DNA of 64,000 nt from Gimesia chilikensis (lineage in GTDB: Bacteria; Planctomycetota; Planctomycetia; Planctomycetales; Planctomycetaceae), in assembly GCF_007744075.1 (NCBI RefSeq), contig NZ_CP036266.1, forward strand, positions 6,061,748-6,125,747, written 5' to 3'. Under the pieces are notes generated by a model that saw nothing but the letters and a program-made list of their open reading frames with translations, was not told the origin of the DNA and searched no databases. Both the position numbers and the translations under genes were made by a program. Shown piece after piece: positions 27,741-38,111 of the stretch (its first letter is position 1; each line of letters begins with the position of its first letter).

Positions 27741-29135
27741 ATGTTGGAAAACTACCCTTTTGTCATATTGGCGATCGGCATCGCCACTGTGATTGGCTTG
27801 ATCATCTTTCTGAAAATCAACGCCTTTCTGGCGTTGATCACAGCAGCCATGGTCGTCAGCCTGCTGGGCCCCGCGTCTGCAGATGGGATCAACCGGATGA
27901 AACGAGTGGCGATCGCCTTTGGCGACTCGGTCTCGGGGATCGGGATCGTGATTGCGCTGGCTGCGATCATCGGTAAATGCATGATGGACAGTGGCGCCGC
28001 GGACAGGATAGTTCGTACGTTTCTCAAGGTGATGGGAGAAAAGAACGCCTCCTTTGCGCTGATGGGAAGTGGCTTCGTGCTGGCGGTGCCTGTCTTCTTT
28101 GATACCGTGTTCTATCTGCTGATTCCGCTGGCCCGTTCGCTGTATCGCAGTACTAAACGCAATTACCTGATGTATGTGATGGCAATTGCCGCCGGGGGCG
28201 CGATCACGCATACGCTGGTTCCCCCGACCCCCGGACCACTGGCGATGGCCGACAACCTGGGCGTCGACCTGGGCAAGATGATCTTCGTGGGCGCCCTGGT
28301 CGCCTTACCGGCTGCTTTTGTGGGGATCTTCTTCAGCATGTTCGCCAATAAAAAAATGGACATTCCCATGCGGGAAGTCGCCGAACATACTGAACCTGAT
28401 CCGCTCAAAGAGGAAGAGCTCCCTTCCCTGATCGTTTCACTGTTACCGATTGTCCTGCCCGTTCTGATGATCACGGCCAACACCCTGGTCAACTCCCTGC
28501 TGGCCGGCGGCGTCGGTCCCCAGGCATTCCTGACCAGTGTCAGTCCTTTTACTTCGATTATCGGTGACGCCAACTTCGCCCTGCTGGTTGCGACAGCGAT
28601 TTCGCTGATCATTCTCTTCCGACAACGGGACCTGACACTGCTCAAACTGGGAGCCACAGTTGAAGAAGCCCTGATGAGTGGGGGCGTGATTATTCTGATC
28701 ACAGCCGGGGGCGGTGCCTTCGGAAAGATGCTGACCGTCGCCCAGATTGGTCCGGCGATTCAGGGCATGTTCAGCACCGAAGAAACGCAAGTAGCCGGCA
28801 TGAGCTTTCTGATTCTCGGTTTCGGCATCGCAGCACTGCTTAAAATTGCACAGGGTTCCAGTACCGTAGCGATGATTACGACCTCCGCCATGCTGGCGAC
28901 GATGAACGTCAATTCCGAAATACTGGGCTTCGATCCGGTTTACCTGGCGACGGCCATCGGTGCAGGTTCGCTGATCGGCTCCTGGATGAACGACAGTGGC
29001 TTCTGGATTTTCTGTAAGATGAGCGGTCTTACAGAAGAAGAGGCACTCAAATCATGGACACCTTTATTGCTCGTGCTGGGATGCACCAGTCTGGCATCGA
29101 CGATCCTGCTGTCAATTGTCTGGCCGATGAGCTGA
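27741..29135 (+). CDS. GntP-family gluconate:H+ symporter
   Basis: 464-aa polytopic membrane protein with about 12-14 hydrophobic segments. GntP features are AIIGKCMMDSGAADRI, PVFFDTVFYLLIPLA, THTLVPPTPGPLAMA and AQGSSTVAMITT. It likely imports gluconate or a related sugar acid, possibly products of the pectin pathway. GGAG precedes ATG 27741. The DUF6807 gene follows 105 bp later on the same strand. Confidence 0.9.
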   Translation: MLENYPFVILAIGIATVIGLIIFLKINAFLALITAAMVVSLLGPASADGINRMKRVAIAFGDSVSGIGIVIALAAIIGKCMMDSGAADRIVRTFLKVMGEKNASFALMGSGFVLAVPVFFDTVFYLLIPLARSLYRSTKRNYLMYVMAIAAGGAITHTLVPPTPGPLAMADNLGVDLGKMIFVGALVALPAAFVGIFFSMFANKKMDIPMREVAEHTEPDPLKEEELPSLIVSLLPIVLPVLMITANTLVNSLLAGGVGPQAFLTSVSPFTSIIGDANFALLVATAISLIILFRQRDLTLLKLGATVEEALMSGGVIILITAGGGAFGKMLTVAQIGPAIQGMFSTEETQVAGMSFLILGFGIAALLKIAQGSSTVAMITTSAMLATMNVNSEILGFDPVYLATAIGAGSLIGSWMNDSGFWIFCKMSGLTEEEALKSWTPLLLVLGCTSLASTILLSIVWPMS

Positions 29136-29240
29136 TTTTTGAAACATGTTCGGTCTGCTTTACTCTGCCTGGAGTACCTCGTATGCTGAAAGCAGTATTG
29201 ATCAGACAGAACCGCGACTGCTTTCGACAGGATCTTCGGT

Positions 29241-30170
29241 ATGAGCCAGCTGTTTCCCGACTGCCAGATTGTCCCGCTCCCTGATTTTCAGTTCGCGTTT
29301 CAGATCAAAGGGAAGGAGCGGCTCAGGTGGCATCACTCTCCTGAATATTCGCGTCCCTTCTTTTATCCGCTTACAGGGCCGGCGGGAGTTCCGTTAACAC
29401 GGATCGGACACCCGGGGGCGCCGAACCATGACCACCACCGTTCGGTCTGGTTCGCTCATCACCAGGTGCTGGGGATTAACTTCTGGGCGGAGAACACGGG
29501 AGCGACCATCCGGCAGAAGCGCTGGATCAGTATCGATGAGACCGACGCAGAAGCGATCCTGGCGGTCGAACTGGACTGGAATGATGGTCACAATCCGGCC
29601 CCCCTGCTGAGGCAGGAATTGATCGCCGCCGTCAGGGCAAATGAGGCAGACGAGCTGTTCCTGGAACTGCAGACGACGTTTCATCCCACGGCAGCAACTC
29701 TTGAATTTCAGAAAACCAATTTTGGCTTTCTGGCGGTGCGGGTGGCGCGTTCGATTTCGAGCTACTTCGGAGCCGGGACGATCACCAGTAGTACCGGACA
29801 GGTCGGGGAAAAGAATATCTTTGGCAAACCAGCGAACTGGATGGACTATTCCGGCCCGGTGACTCCCGAGGTCACAGAGGGAATCACTTATTTCTTCCAT
29901 CCTGATAATCCGGTGGCAGGCACGGAGAGGCCGGTCTGCTGGCATGTCCGCGAGGATGGCTGGATGGGAGCTGCGCCCTGCATGCACGGGCCACTGGAAA
30001 CGACGCGTCAGTCTCCGTTGACCTTTCGCTTTCTGCTGCACGCCCATGCGAATCAGTTGCACGCTGATCAGGCGGAACGAATCTACCAGGCTTTTGCTGC
30101 CAGTCCGGGCTACCAGATTCGGAAGCCCGAGAAACGTCACACGACAGCGACAGTCGTTCGCAAATCCTGA
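29241..30170 (+). CDS. DUF6807 (PmoA-like) protein
   Basis: 309-aa soluble protein of the family annotated as DUF6807 or 'methane oxygenase PmoA', a name that does not imply methane oxidation. Typical features are RPFFYPLTGPAGVPLT, NHDHHRSVWFAH, NFWAE and a C-terminal FRFLLHAHANQLH. These genes usually sit beside sugar dehydrogenases and transporters, as here beside GntP, so a role in sugar metabolism is inferred. It abuts the convergent outer-membrane gene. Confidence 0.8.
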   Translation: MSQLFPDCQIVPLPDFQFAFQIKGKERLRWHHSPEYSRPFFYPLTGPAGVPLTRIGHPGAPNHDHHRSVWFAHHQVLGINFWAENTGATIRQKRWISIDETDAEAILAVELDWNDGHNPAPLLRQELIAAVRANEADELFLELQTTFHPTAATLEFQKTNFGFLAVRVARSISSYFGAGTITSSTGQVGEKNIFGKPANWMDYSGPVTPEVTEGITYFFHPDNPVAGTERPVCWHVREDGWMGAAPCMHGPLETTRQSPLTFRFLLHAHANQLHADQAERIYQAFAASPGYQIRKPEKRHTTATVVRKS

Positions 30171-31478
30171 TTACCAGATCAGTTCGATACCGGCGGTGAT
30201 ACCATCTGCAGAGAACTTGCTGTTGTCATCGCGAACCCGGGTACCGACGGCGGGGTTAGCTGCGGTACGATCTTCATTGTAGTCAATGATATTGAAGGCT
30301 CGTGAGATCTGGCCGACGAACAGGTAGTCATAGCCGACGAAGCAACGGAAGTGCTCATTCACATTCACTTTGGCGTACAAAGAAATCTGGAATGTAGGTG
30401 AGAACTCGTTGTTTTTATCGACGGTGACAATCCGGGGATCCGAAGGCTGGAACAGCTGTTCGGTCGCGACCTGGTTGGTATTCCGGTTGAAACCAAAGGT
30501 GAATTTGGGCTCAGCTCCGATGGAGAAGCGGCTATGCTTGAATTCGGTACGGGCACCAATGCTGGGACCAAAGACCCGGTTCTCGGTTTTGGAGTAGATC
30601 GTCGTTGTCCGGGGCAGACCAATGCCGCCGCCGGAATCGATTCCCACCTGATTCATGGTTTCCTGTAAATCGATGAAGCGGAAACCGAACATCGGCTGCA
30701 GACGGAAACCATCGCCGGGCAGGTGCGGATCCATGAAATAGTTGATTCCGGTACCGGCCATCTGGGTATCCAGATTGATGGTATAGCTGGTGTCATACAC
30801 GTTGGTGTTGGAAGCGGGCGCTCCGTTAATTTTGAAGTTCGTCACAACGACGAGGTCATCGTCGGGGACGGAGTTCAACTGCGTGGCAAAAACGCTGTCG
30901 GTGGGACGAATCGATTTATTTTTGAAGATGCCCCAGACATTCCACTCCAGGCTACCTTCCGGCAGAGCGAATTCCAGTGCGGCCCGCATACCGTTGGTAT
31001 CCATGGACTGATCGTTGTAATCCAGTTCAACCCCATCGCCACGGGCAATTCCAGTCGACCGGTCAAACACAGAATTGGGCTGAGTCGAATCGGTTACTCC
31101 CAGGATGGGAGTTCCCAGCAGCACGTCATCCGGCCCTTTTAAGGACCAGTGCAGATATTCCAGTTTGAGCTTGGAAGACTTAAACATATTTCCGATCTGT
31201 TTATCGATCGGAGAGTCATAAGTCCATCCGCGATCTACCGGCAACTGTCGGACGAGCGAGCGGGAATAAGTATGCATGCCGGAGAACAGACCGGGATCAT
31301 TCATGTATTCCTCACCGGACATGTCCGCATCACCGTGCATGACATATTCTACGGTGTCTTTATCGCCGGCGACGACCGAACGAGTTGCCAGGGGCAAGCC
31401 GGTCGAGCACAGCAGCACCAGTAGTGCACTCAGTCTGAATGGAGTAATCATCATTACTTTCCAGGATGTGCGACTCAT
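30171..31478 (-). CDS. Outer-membrane beta-barrel protein, BBP7-like
   Basis: 435-aa exported protein: signal FRLSALLVLLCSTGLPLATRSVVA, then alternating amphipathic strands (KLKLEYLHWSL, LQPMFGFRFIDLQETM, FSIGAEPKFTFGF, FQISLYAKVNVNEHFRCFVGYDYLFV), ending ITAGIELIW with the terminal aromatic residue typical of barrels. It resembles the planctomycete BBP7 outer-membrane family. It lies 69 bp downstream of the inverse-autotransporter gene on the same strand, so the two may be cotranscribed. Confidence 0.8.
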   Translation of the reverse strand: MSRTSWKVMMITPFRLSALLVLLCSTGLPLATRSVVAGDKDTVEYVMHGDADMSGEEYMNDPGLFSGMHTYSRSLVRQLPVDRGWTYDSPIDKQIGNMFKSSKLKLEYLHWSLKGPDDVLLGTPILGVTDSTQPNSVFDRSTGIARGDGVELDYNDQSMDTNGMRAALEFALPEGSLEWNVWGIFKNKSIRPTDSVFATQLNSVPDDDLVVVTNFKINGAPASNTNVYDTSYTINLDTQMAGTGINYFMDPHLPGDGFRLQPMFGFRFIDLQETMNQVGIDSGGGIGLPRTTTIYSKTENRVFGPSIGARTEFKHSRFSIGAEPKFTFGFNRNTNQVATEQLFQPSDPRIVTVDKNNEFSPTFQISLYAKVNVNEHFRCFVGYDYLFVGQISRAFNIIDYNEDRTAANPAVGTRVRDDNSKFSADGITAGIELIW

Positions 31479-31547
31479 CGATTAAAACCTTGAAATATTG
31501 GATCAAAACACAATAGAGTGTCAGTTAAAACGAGACTTCAGTCAGGA

Positions 31548-34500
31548 TCAGGGTAACAGGAAGTTATTCAAGCTGATTTGACCATCAAATGTACCCCCAC
31601 CAGGATTGAACAGGATGAAGGTTCCGTTGTTGCCTACCGAGGTGACATTCACGACGTTGTTGATTCCCGTCCCCAGCTGCAGCGGACCATTCGTCATGGC
31701 GTTGAAGCTGACTGCCGATTCGACTTCGAAGATATCTCCATCAAAGATGCTCAGGGTATTCGCATCAATCACAACCGAAGAGCTGGTCGCATCGATCAGG
31801 TCAAAGTAGATCGCATCGCTTCCAATCCCGGACATATTGATAATGTTGTTATTGATCTGCACATTGGAGTTGGCTGCCAGATCGAGGAACCGCAGACCGA
31901 ACGAATCAGCTCCTGCCATCACGATTCCCTGATCGTTGTTGTTCTGAATCAGGATATTCGAAGGACCTTCAGTCTGAACCTGAATACCTTCACTGTTTGT
32001 CCCCGCAATGGTGAAGTTGTTCTGTCCGACCACCTGCAGGGTCATCAGGTCAGCCAGATCGCTACTGGTGGCATCGATGTCGATACCCTGGTTGTTCGTA
32101 GCACCGGTACCCACAAAGTTGTTGGCGTTAGCCACAAGCACGTTCATGGGGCCTTCCCAGATCACAGCCAGACCAGCCGTATTGGAGACACTGGTTGTGA
32201 TATCGTTGCCTTCCAGTGAGACATTCAACAGAGAGTCATCCAGCAGTCCGCCAGACTCGATGCGGATCGCATCGGCACTGTCGTCCGTAATGGTATTGTT
32301 CTGCAGGATCAGCGTGAAGCTGTCGTCATTGGTGTCATCCAGTTCGATATTCGCGAGGTATTGGAGTGAATGCTCATCAGCGGCGGTACCGTTATCCAAC
32401 AGTTCCGAATCGATCATCTGGAATGTACGACCGTTGATAATCCGGATACCGTCTCCGGCCGAGTCTTCAACACGAACGCGTGTCAGGTTCAGACGGGGAC
32501 CGTCGGCAACCGTAGTTTCGTGCCATTCGATACCGGATGTTGTCGGAATCTGAATTTCCAGACCGTCGATGTTCACCCGGTCAATATCTTCCATCCAGAC
32601 ACCGTGTCTGGCAGCAGTAATCGTACCACCGGAATCGATGGTGGCTCCATCACCGGCGATCGAGAACAAACCGGGAGTACGCACCAGGCGAATACCGGCA
32701 CTGTTCAGATAGAAGGCGTTATCTCCGGCAGTGGAGATCCCGTTCAGGTCGGGACCTGAAGTCGGACCAGCTGTAACCGAGGTCAGGTTCATGGAGAGGC
32801 TGGTATCTTCGATGTCGATTGCAGCCGCATCTGTCACAGTGATGATACCACCCGATGAACTGATTGTTCCGGCGTTATTATTGGCGATGAATGCCAGGTT
32901 GTCTGTAGCGGTGATATTCAGGTCACCAAAGTTCACATTACCCGGGTTGTCCTGAACATAGACACCAACCGCAGGTACGATTGGCGGTGGAGCCGTGTAG
33001 GCGGCACTGTTCGCGGTTACGTTCAGAGAACCGAAGCTGACAATAGGTGTGTTGTTCAATATATGGACGACAGGCACTGTGGCACCGGTCGTTCCGGTGA
33101 TTGTCGCATTGTTGAATGAAACCTGTCCCGCGGTGCCACCCTGTCCTGCATTATTGATTAACAGTACTGAATTCGTCGTACTGTTATTAGACAGAACAGC
33201 GTTACCAAATCGAAGGACGGGGCTGTCGTCCAGGACGATGATCGCTTCATTGGCAGTCCCGGTGACAGTTGTTGTGCCTGTCACACTGAAGACCCCTGTG
33301 TTGCCACCGCTATTGAACGAGATACCTTCGCCGTTACTTCCGGTGATTCCCAGGCTTCCACCGAAGGAGATGTTTCCGGATGTATTGTTTACGTCAATAC
33401 CATGATCGGTTACCGCAGAGGCCCCGTTGGTCATGGTAGTATTTCCGACCACGGACATGTTACCAGACAGGTTTTCAACCAGGATACCGGCACCAGCCCG
33501 GTTCAGGATGTTGATGTCCTGCATCTGGAACACACCCTGGTAATCTTCGACAAAGATACTGGGGCCGGTTGCACCATCAATAATGGTTGCCGCCTGGGCT
33601 GTATTTCTGAAGGTAACAACTGCATTTGCAGTTCCACCGGTTACATAAATACCATCGTTGACTGTAGTGGGAACATAGGCCCCGCTTTTGGTAATGGTCA
33701 CGTTATCCAAAACGGCACCACCACCAATGTTGTTGATCAAGATACCCTGGCCATCGGTGTCTTCGATTGAAGAATCCGTCATGTTGACTGAACCGCCGGT
33801 GGTATTCTGGACCAGAACTGCACGACCATCTCCGGTATTGGTAATGGTACCTGTGCTGTAGCGAAGCAGCGGATCTCCACCGTCCACTACGAAAGCGTTT
33901 CCAGCAGAGTTAGTTACATTAGTTGAAGTGAAGGCCAGGCTGCCGGTAGTACTGCTCAGGAAGATTCCCTCACCGGCTGCATTATTCACGTCGTTGAAAT
34001 TAGCAATTGTTTCGGAGACACCAATTCCCACCATACCGCGTCCGGTGGGATTATTGAGAATAAACCCGGAGAATTCACTGTCAGACGCGAGGATGGCACC
34101 ATCGCCGACGGTGTCGTTAAAGGTAGGCCGTACGAGGCTGTTCGGTCGCAGCGGGTCGCCATAGGAGGGCGAGTTGGGCAGCAGCTTCGAACCGAAGCCC
34201 TGTATATTGAAGTAATGGTTTACACTCTGCCCTTCACCCAGGATTCGGTCTCCCGAGACGAGTGAGATTGGTGGTCCATTGTTGAACTCACTACCTGCGT
34301 GGGTGAAGATGATGTCGCGATCAGGACCAGCCTGGGCATCGGCAATGGTCTGGTAAGGATCCAGTACCGCACCGGTACCGCCCGGTCCGGCAAGTGAATC
34401 GACGTGTGACACCGTCCAGGGTGTTCCCGTTGCCGGGTTGATGGCAGTCAGACCGGAGTCGACCACATCACGCTGTTCGATGACCACGTTGTAATTTCTG

Positions 34501-35456
34501 CGAACCCGCTCGGCCATGCGGTACATCTGAGTGGATTTTTCCATCTTGTTCCACTCGGGCTTGCCGGCAAAGGTCCAGGTGATATTGAAGAACACATTTG
34601 TTTTGAATGTGTCGTCGTTGGTGACCGACAATTCTGCCAGAACGTTAGGCAATGGTTCGGCCTGTAAACGACCACGCCAGCCCCAGACCTGCGGGCTGCC
34701 ACTTGCCTGGAAATTGTAAGTACCGGCATAAACGCGGGTTTCAAATTTCTGGGCCAGTTCTCCCCAGACCGGGACACCGATTTCCGTATCGAAGCCACGC
34801 ATGGCGGTTCCGATGGTACGAGTCTGGTCATAGAGGATGTTGAATCCGGAGTACCGCTGACTGCCGTTATTAAACTGCAGATCGAGTTGTTGCTGACGGT
34901 TGCCGAAGGGAATGTAAAAGTTGGCATTGGCATCCCAGTAGCGACCCATTGTTTCGACGTTCAGGGCTGCCTGCTGGAAAACTTTATTGGTCGAGTCATC
35001 ACGATCGTAGTAGAAACCGAAACCAAAGATCCGGTCAGTGTCGTAGTTGTAGAAGCGATAAGCGATACCGCCGGTTCCCCCGAGATTGCCCCGGTTGGTC
35101 CGGAACAGTCTGAAGTTACCGAACAGCATTCCGGCGTCATCCGGGTTCTTGGTGTGGGTAAACAGGTACGGCATTGCTTCCAGGTGCGTGATTGATTCAT
35201 TTAGACCAATGGTCTTGCCTGCCTGGTGACCGACGCGGAACAGAGCCCCCATCCCGTTCCCGGGAACGACCGAGGGGATTCCATCAAAGGTATCATCGAC
35301 TTCACTTCCGTCTGCAATGATTGTTGTGAAATCACCTTCTTCATCTGCCAGTACTGTTCCCGACATGGCGGAGATTGCCAGCACGATAGCGCCCGCAATC
35401 AGGCGGAATGCAATTTTCATAAATCGTCCAGAATAGCTTGATGTCGACACAGGCAT
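31548..35456 (-). CDS. Inverse autotransporter-like surface protein with beta-helix passenger
   Basis: 1302-aa exported protein. A long N-region and signal (LIAGAIVLAISAMSGTVLA, residues ~20-38) precede a barrel (~70-300) with GMLFGNFRLFRTN, FGFGFYYDRDD, LQFNNGSQRYSGFNILYDQ and NVFFNITWTFAGKP. Then comes the intimin-type exit linker RRNYNVVIEQRDV (~319-331). Residues ~340-1302 are repetitive short strands rich in N, T, G and I (for example VLDNVTITKSG, IDVNNTSGNISFGG) typical of a right-handed parallel beta-helix. The N-terminal barrel followed by a passenger is the type Ve order. ATG 35456 is chosen for its GAGGT ribosome site 7 bases upstream; the frame extends to 35573. Confidence 0.82.
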   Translation of the reverse strand: MPVSTSSYSGRFMKIAFRLIAGAIVLAISAMSGTVLADEEGDFTTIIADGSEVDDTFDGIPSVVPGNGMGALFRVGHQAGKTIGLNESITHLEAMPYLFTHTKNPDDAGMLFGNFRLFRTNRGNLGGTGGIAYRFYNYDTDRIFGFGFYYDRDDSTNKVFQQAALNVETMGRYWDANANFYIPFGNRQQQLDLQFNNGSQRYSGFNILYDQTRTIGTAMRGFDTEIGVPVWGELAQKFETRVYAGTYNFQASGSPQVWGWRGRLQAEPLPNVLAELSVTNDDTFKTNVFFNITWTFAGKPEWNKMEKSTQMYRMAERVRRNYNVVIEQRDVVDSGLTAINPATGTPWTVSHVDSLAGPGGTGAVLDPYQTIADAQAGPDRDIIFTHAGSEFNNGPPISLVSGDRILGEGQSVNHYFNIQGFGSKLLPNSPSYGDPLRPNSLVRPTFNDTVGDGAILASDSEFSGFILNNPTGRGMVGIGVSETIANFNDVNNAAGEGIFLSSTTGSLAFTSTNVTNSAGNAFVVDGGDPLLRYSTGTITNTGDGRAVLVQNTTGGSVNMTDSSIEDTDGQGILINNIGGGAVLDNVTITKSGAYVPTTVNDGIYVTGGTANAVVTFRNTAQAATIIDGATGPSIFVEDYQGVFQMQDINILNRAGAGILVENLSGNMSVVGNTTMTNGASAVTDHGIDVNNTSGNISFGGSLGITGSNGEGISFNSGGNTGVFSVTGTTTVTGTANEAIIVLDDSPVLRFGNAVLSNNSTTNSVLLINNAGQGGTAGQVSFNNATITGTTGATVPVVHILNNTPIVSFGSLNVTANSAAYTAPPPIVPAVGVYVQDNPGNVNFGDLNITATDNLAFIANNNAGTISSSGGIITVTDAAAIDIEDTSLSMNLTSVTAGPTSGPDLNGISTAGDNAFYLNSAGIRLVRTPGLFSIAGDGATIDSGGTITAARHGVWMEDIDRVNIDGLEIQIPTTSGIEWHETTVADGPRLNLTRVRVEDSAGDGIRIINGRTFQMIDSELLDNGTAADEHSLQYLANIELDDTNDDSFTLILQNNTITDDSADAIRIESGGLLDDSLLNVSLEGNDITTSVSNTAGLAVIWEGPMNVLVANANNFVGTGATNNQGIDIDATSSDLADLMTLQVVGQNNFTIAGTNSEGIQVQTEGPSNILIQNNNDQGIVMAGADSFGLRFLDLAANSNVQINNNIINMSGIGSDAIYFDLIDATSSSVVIDANTLSIFDGDIFEVESAVSFNAMTNGPLQLGTGINNVVNVTSVGNNGTFILFNPGGGTFDGQISLNNFLLP

Positions 35457-36220
35457 CTGTTTTACCTCGGCAAAGCACGCAGAGTGCAATTTGGCGTTTT
35501 TGTCCCGCTGTGTTGTATTTTGATCTGTCATGAAATTTTCTGGTTCTATGACAATTTTTTCAGGAAAACCCATGAGATTTATCTCAACAAGAAATCATCT
35601 GAATTCGGGAATGAGCCAGGGGAGCAGGCTCCTCAGACTCAATTGGTCAAGTCGTATCTACGCTACGTATCTGCACTCAATGACAGACGAAGTCTCCCCG
35701 GCAAGCAGACTGCTGCCGAATGGTGACACCTGTTATTGAACGTGATTAAATTTTATTGTGAATCAGGGAGGGTTCAGCCCGACCAGTCAGTAATCATCGA
35801 GAGAGAGTTGTGATCATTACGGATTCTCCGAAGAGAAACTGGTCCGACTTATATAGGATTTGTTGTAACGGGCCCCGGAAAAATCAGGTTTTTACCGGAA
35901 ACATGTTACTGGTATTTGATAAGTATTCAGGTTGTTTTTAATGTGAAATGGTACTCGCAAGAATCCAGAGTCAGCCTTGAGGACAAGTTTGCTCTGTTTT
36001 GAACTGCTGATCAGCCAGAACTGGCTAGACCGTATACAGTCCAGAGAGAGAATGATTCTTTGAGTATAAGAGATGTTGGGCGGGAACATATTCCAAATTC
36101 AAAATCGACGAAAGGCGAATTTGACCTTTCCCCTCAGAATTTTTTGACAATTTTCAAAATAGTCTCGCTCAAAGAATACCCCGCCCCCGCCTTCTGTATT
36201 GAAAAATCACGATCGGTTTC
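35457..36220. other. Long divergent intergenic region
   Basis: 764 bp without a credible gene, between the surface-protein gene and the prenyltransferase-fold gene. There is an imperfect palindrome at 35894-35913 (8 of 10 positions) and TTGACA at 36144-36149 on the plus strand without a well-placed -10. The length suggests regulated expression of the surface protein. Confidence 0.45.
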
Positions 36221-37162
36221 ATGAACCAGCAACCCTATTTAGTGCATCTTGCCTTGCGACTGGCAGCAGGCCTGGAACAATACTCTGCCTCCGATCTGAA
36301 GAAGCATCGCAGCTTCATTTGTTCCCAGCAGCAGCCCGATGGTGGTTTTTCCGGGAGAGAGGGAGGCTCAGACCTTTATTACACGGGATTTGCCGTTCGC
36401 AGTCTCGGAATTCTGGGAGGTCTGGAGCCGGCAGAAACGGAATCCCTCTGCGGTTATCTGAAGAGCTTTTCGCTGGAAACTCTTACCACAATTGATCTTT
36501 TGAGCTGGTTGTACTGCGCGTTAATCGTCCAGGCTTCCGGAGGCCCCGATCTGCTGGCTGAGGTGCCTGAAAACTGGAACACCCGGATTGCGGAACGGCT
36601 CGAAACGCTCCGGACTGAAGATGGCGGCTATGCGAAATCGGACCAGGGCGCACTGGGAAGCACCTATCACAGCTTCCTGATCGTGTTGATCTATCAGTTG
36701 ATCGGTGTGGATGTTCCGTCGCCGAACCGGCTGATTCAGTTCCTGTTTGACATGCAGCGGGATGATGGCGGCTTCGTCGAAATTGCTCCCATGAAACGCA
36801 GCGGTACCAATCCGACCGCGGCTGCCGTTGCTACTCTGATCATCCTGGAAGCGATGGATGACGAGTTGAAAGCAGATGTGCGGGACTTTCTGAACCAGGT
36901 CAAAAGTTCTGAGGGAGGCTTTCAGGCCAATACCCGCATTCCGTTTGCGGATGGTCTCTCAACCTTTACCGGATTACTGACTGCGCAGGACCTGGGATTC
37001 AACGAGATCATGGATCTGGAACAGGTCCGGAAATTCATGCAGGAATGGCTTGAGTTTCCGACCGGTGGGTTTCGCGGTGCCAGCTGGGACGAACAGGCCG
37101 ATGTGGAATATACGTTTTATGGCCTGGGAGTGCTCGCGTTACTCGGACAGGCGGCCCAATAA
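36221..37162 (+). CDS. Prenyltransferase/squalene-oxidase-repeat protein (RabGGTase beta-like fold)
   Basis: 313-aa soluble alpha-alpha toroid protein with five or six repeats of the form QxxDGGF (QQPDGGFSGREGG, RTEDGGYAKSD, QRDDGGFVEIA, SSEGGFQAN, EFPTGGFRG). The overall length and C-terminal ADVEYTFYGLGVLALLG align with the beta subunit of eukaryotic protein prenyltransferases. By eye, the zinc ligands are not kept: the DxC motif reads DGL, and the final His position is Tyr. It may bind isoprenoid or peptide without the classical chemistry. No signal peptide. Confidence 0.8.
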   Translation: MNQQPYLVHLALRLAAGLEQYSASDLKKHRSFICSQQQPDGGFSGREGGSDLYYTGFAVRSLGILGGLEPAETESLCGYLKSFSLETLTTIDLLSWLYCALIVQASGGPDLLAEVPENWNTRIAERLETLRTEDGGYAKSDQGALGSTYHSFLIVLIYQLIGVDVPSPNRLIQFLFDMQRDDGGFVEIAPMKRSGTNPTAAAVATLIILEAMDDELKADVRDFLNQVKSSEGGFQANTRIPFADGLSTFTGLLTAQDLGFNEIMDLEQVRKFMQEWLEFPTGGFRGASWDEQADVEYTFYGLGVLALLGQAAQ

Positions 37163-37218
37163 ACCAGAACGAGAACACGCACCTGTGTCCTGCGTGATCC
37201 AATCGTCTTCCCTGCGCC

Positions 37219-37929
37219 TTACTCCAGGGTGTCATCCATATAGAGCAGACGTCCGCAGGACTTACAGAACACCAGCCGACCGGAATTCAGCTCGACCCGC
37301 AGCTGAGGCTCGATCATGACATTACAGGCAGAACAGAACTTGCCTGCCACATTTGCCAATGCACCTGCACCGTGAGAGCGAGTCAGACGGGAAAACTGAA
37401 CTTTGAGATCAGCGGGGATAATCTGCTCGGCATCGGTGATCGCTGCCTGGCATTCCTTGATTTCTTCATCGAGCGATGCTTTGGCAGATTCAAAGTCCTG
37501 TTCGACTTTTTTGGCATCAGCGTAAGCAGTTTTGATTTTCGCTTCCCAGTCTTTCGCTTCCTGATCTTTCGCGTCGATTTTATCCATCAGTTCGAGGATT
37601 TCATCTTCCAGTACGCTGTTTGCCATCTGGTCAGCGGCGATCTGCCCTTTAATAATGTCAAACTCTTTGTTGGAAGAGGCCGTATTGAGTTTTCCCTTCA
37701 GATCCAGAATTTTGGCTTCATTCGACTGTAAGTCGAGATTCTTCTGCTGGACCTGTTTCTTTAACTGGGTAATCTGCTCCTGGACGGTTTTGAGGTGCTC
37801 TTCCTGCTTTTGTGCAAACTGTTCTTTCAGCTTGATGCGTTTGGGGCCTTGTTCCAATTTCAGGTTCACATCATGCATTCTCAGATAGAGATGATGTAAG
37901 GCTTTCAAACTGGCAGCAGTTGTTGACAT
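37219..37929 (-). CDS. Coiled-coil protein with C4-type zinc ribbon
   Basis: 236 aa. Residues ~20-175 form a long heptad-rich coiled coil. The C-terminus has CSACN and CKSCGR (two CxxC pairs about 22 residues apart), as in the C4-type zinc-ribbon family often found near rpoD and dnaG. The role is unclear; nucleic-acid or ribosome-associated functions are proposed for the family. GGAG precedes ATG 37929. It lies downstream of rpoD past a strong terminator, so it probably has its own promoter at 37930-38110. Confidence 0.85.
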   Translation of the reverse strand: MSTTAASLKALHHLYLRMHDVNLKLEQGPKRIKLKEQFAQKQEEHLKTVQEQITQLKKQVQQKNLDLQSNEAKILDLKGKLNTASSNKEFDIIKGQIAADQMANSVLEDEILELMDKIDAKDQEAKDWEAKIKTAYADAKKVEQDFESAKASLDEEIKECQAAITDAEQIIPADLKVQFSRLTRSHGAGALANVAGKFCSACNVMIEPQLRVELNSGRLVFCKSCGRLLYMDDTLE

Positions 37930-38111
37930 GTTAAAGAACTCCGGAATCGCTTTGAAAAGTCGCCTCAGGCTCTGGAAACCATCAGGCTCGATGCGTTTAG
38001 TTTGTTATAAAGTTTTCGACAGCAAATAGCCAGACATACGGCAGAAAACTGTCAGATCTTCGCTTTCCCTGCTGCAAAGAGCATTGCTTTCGAGCAAATC
38101 GTGCCCTGCAG

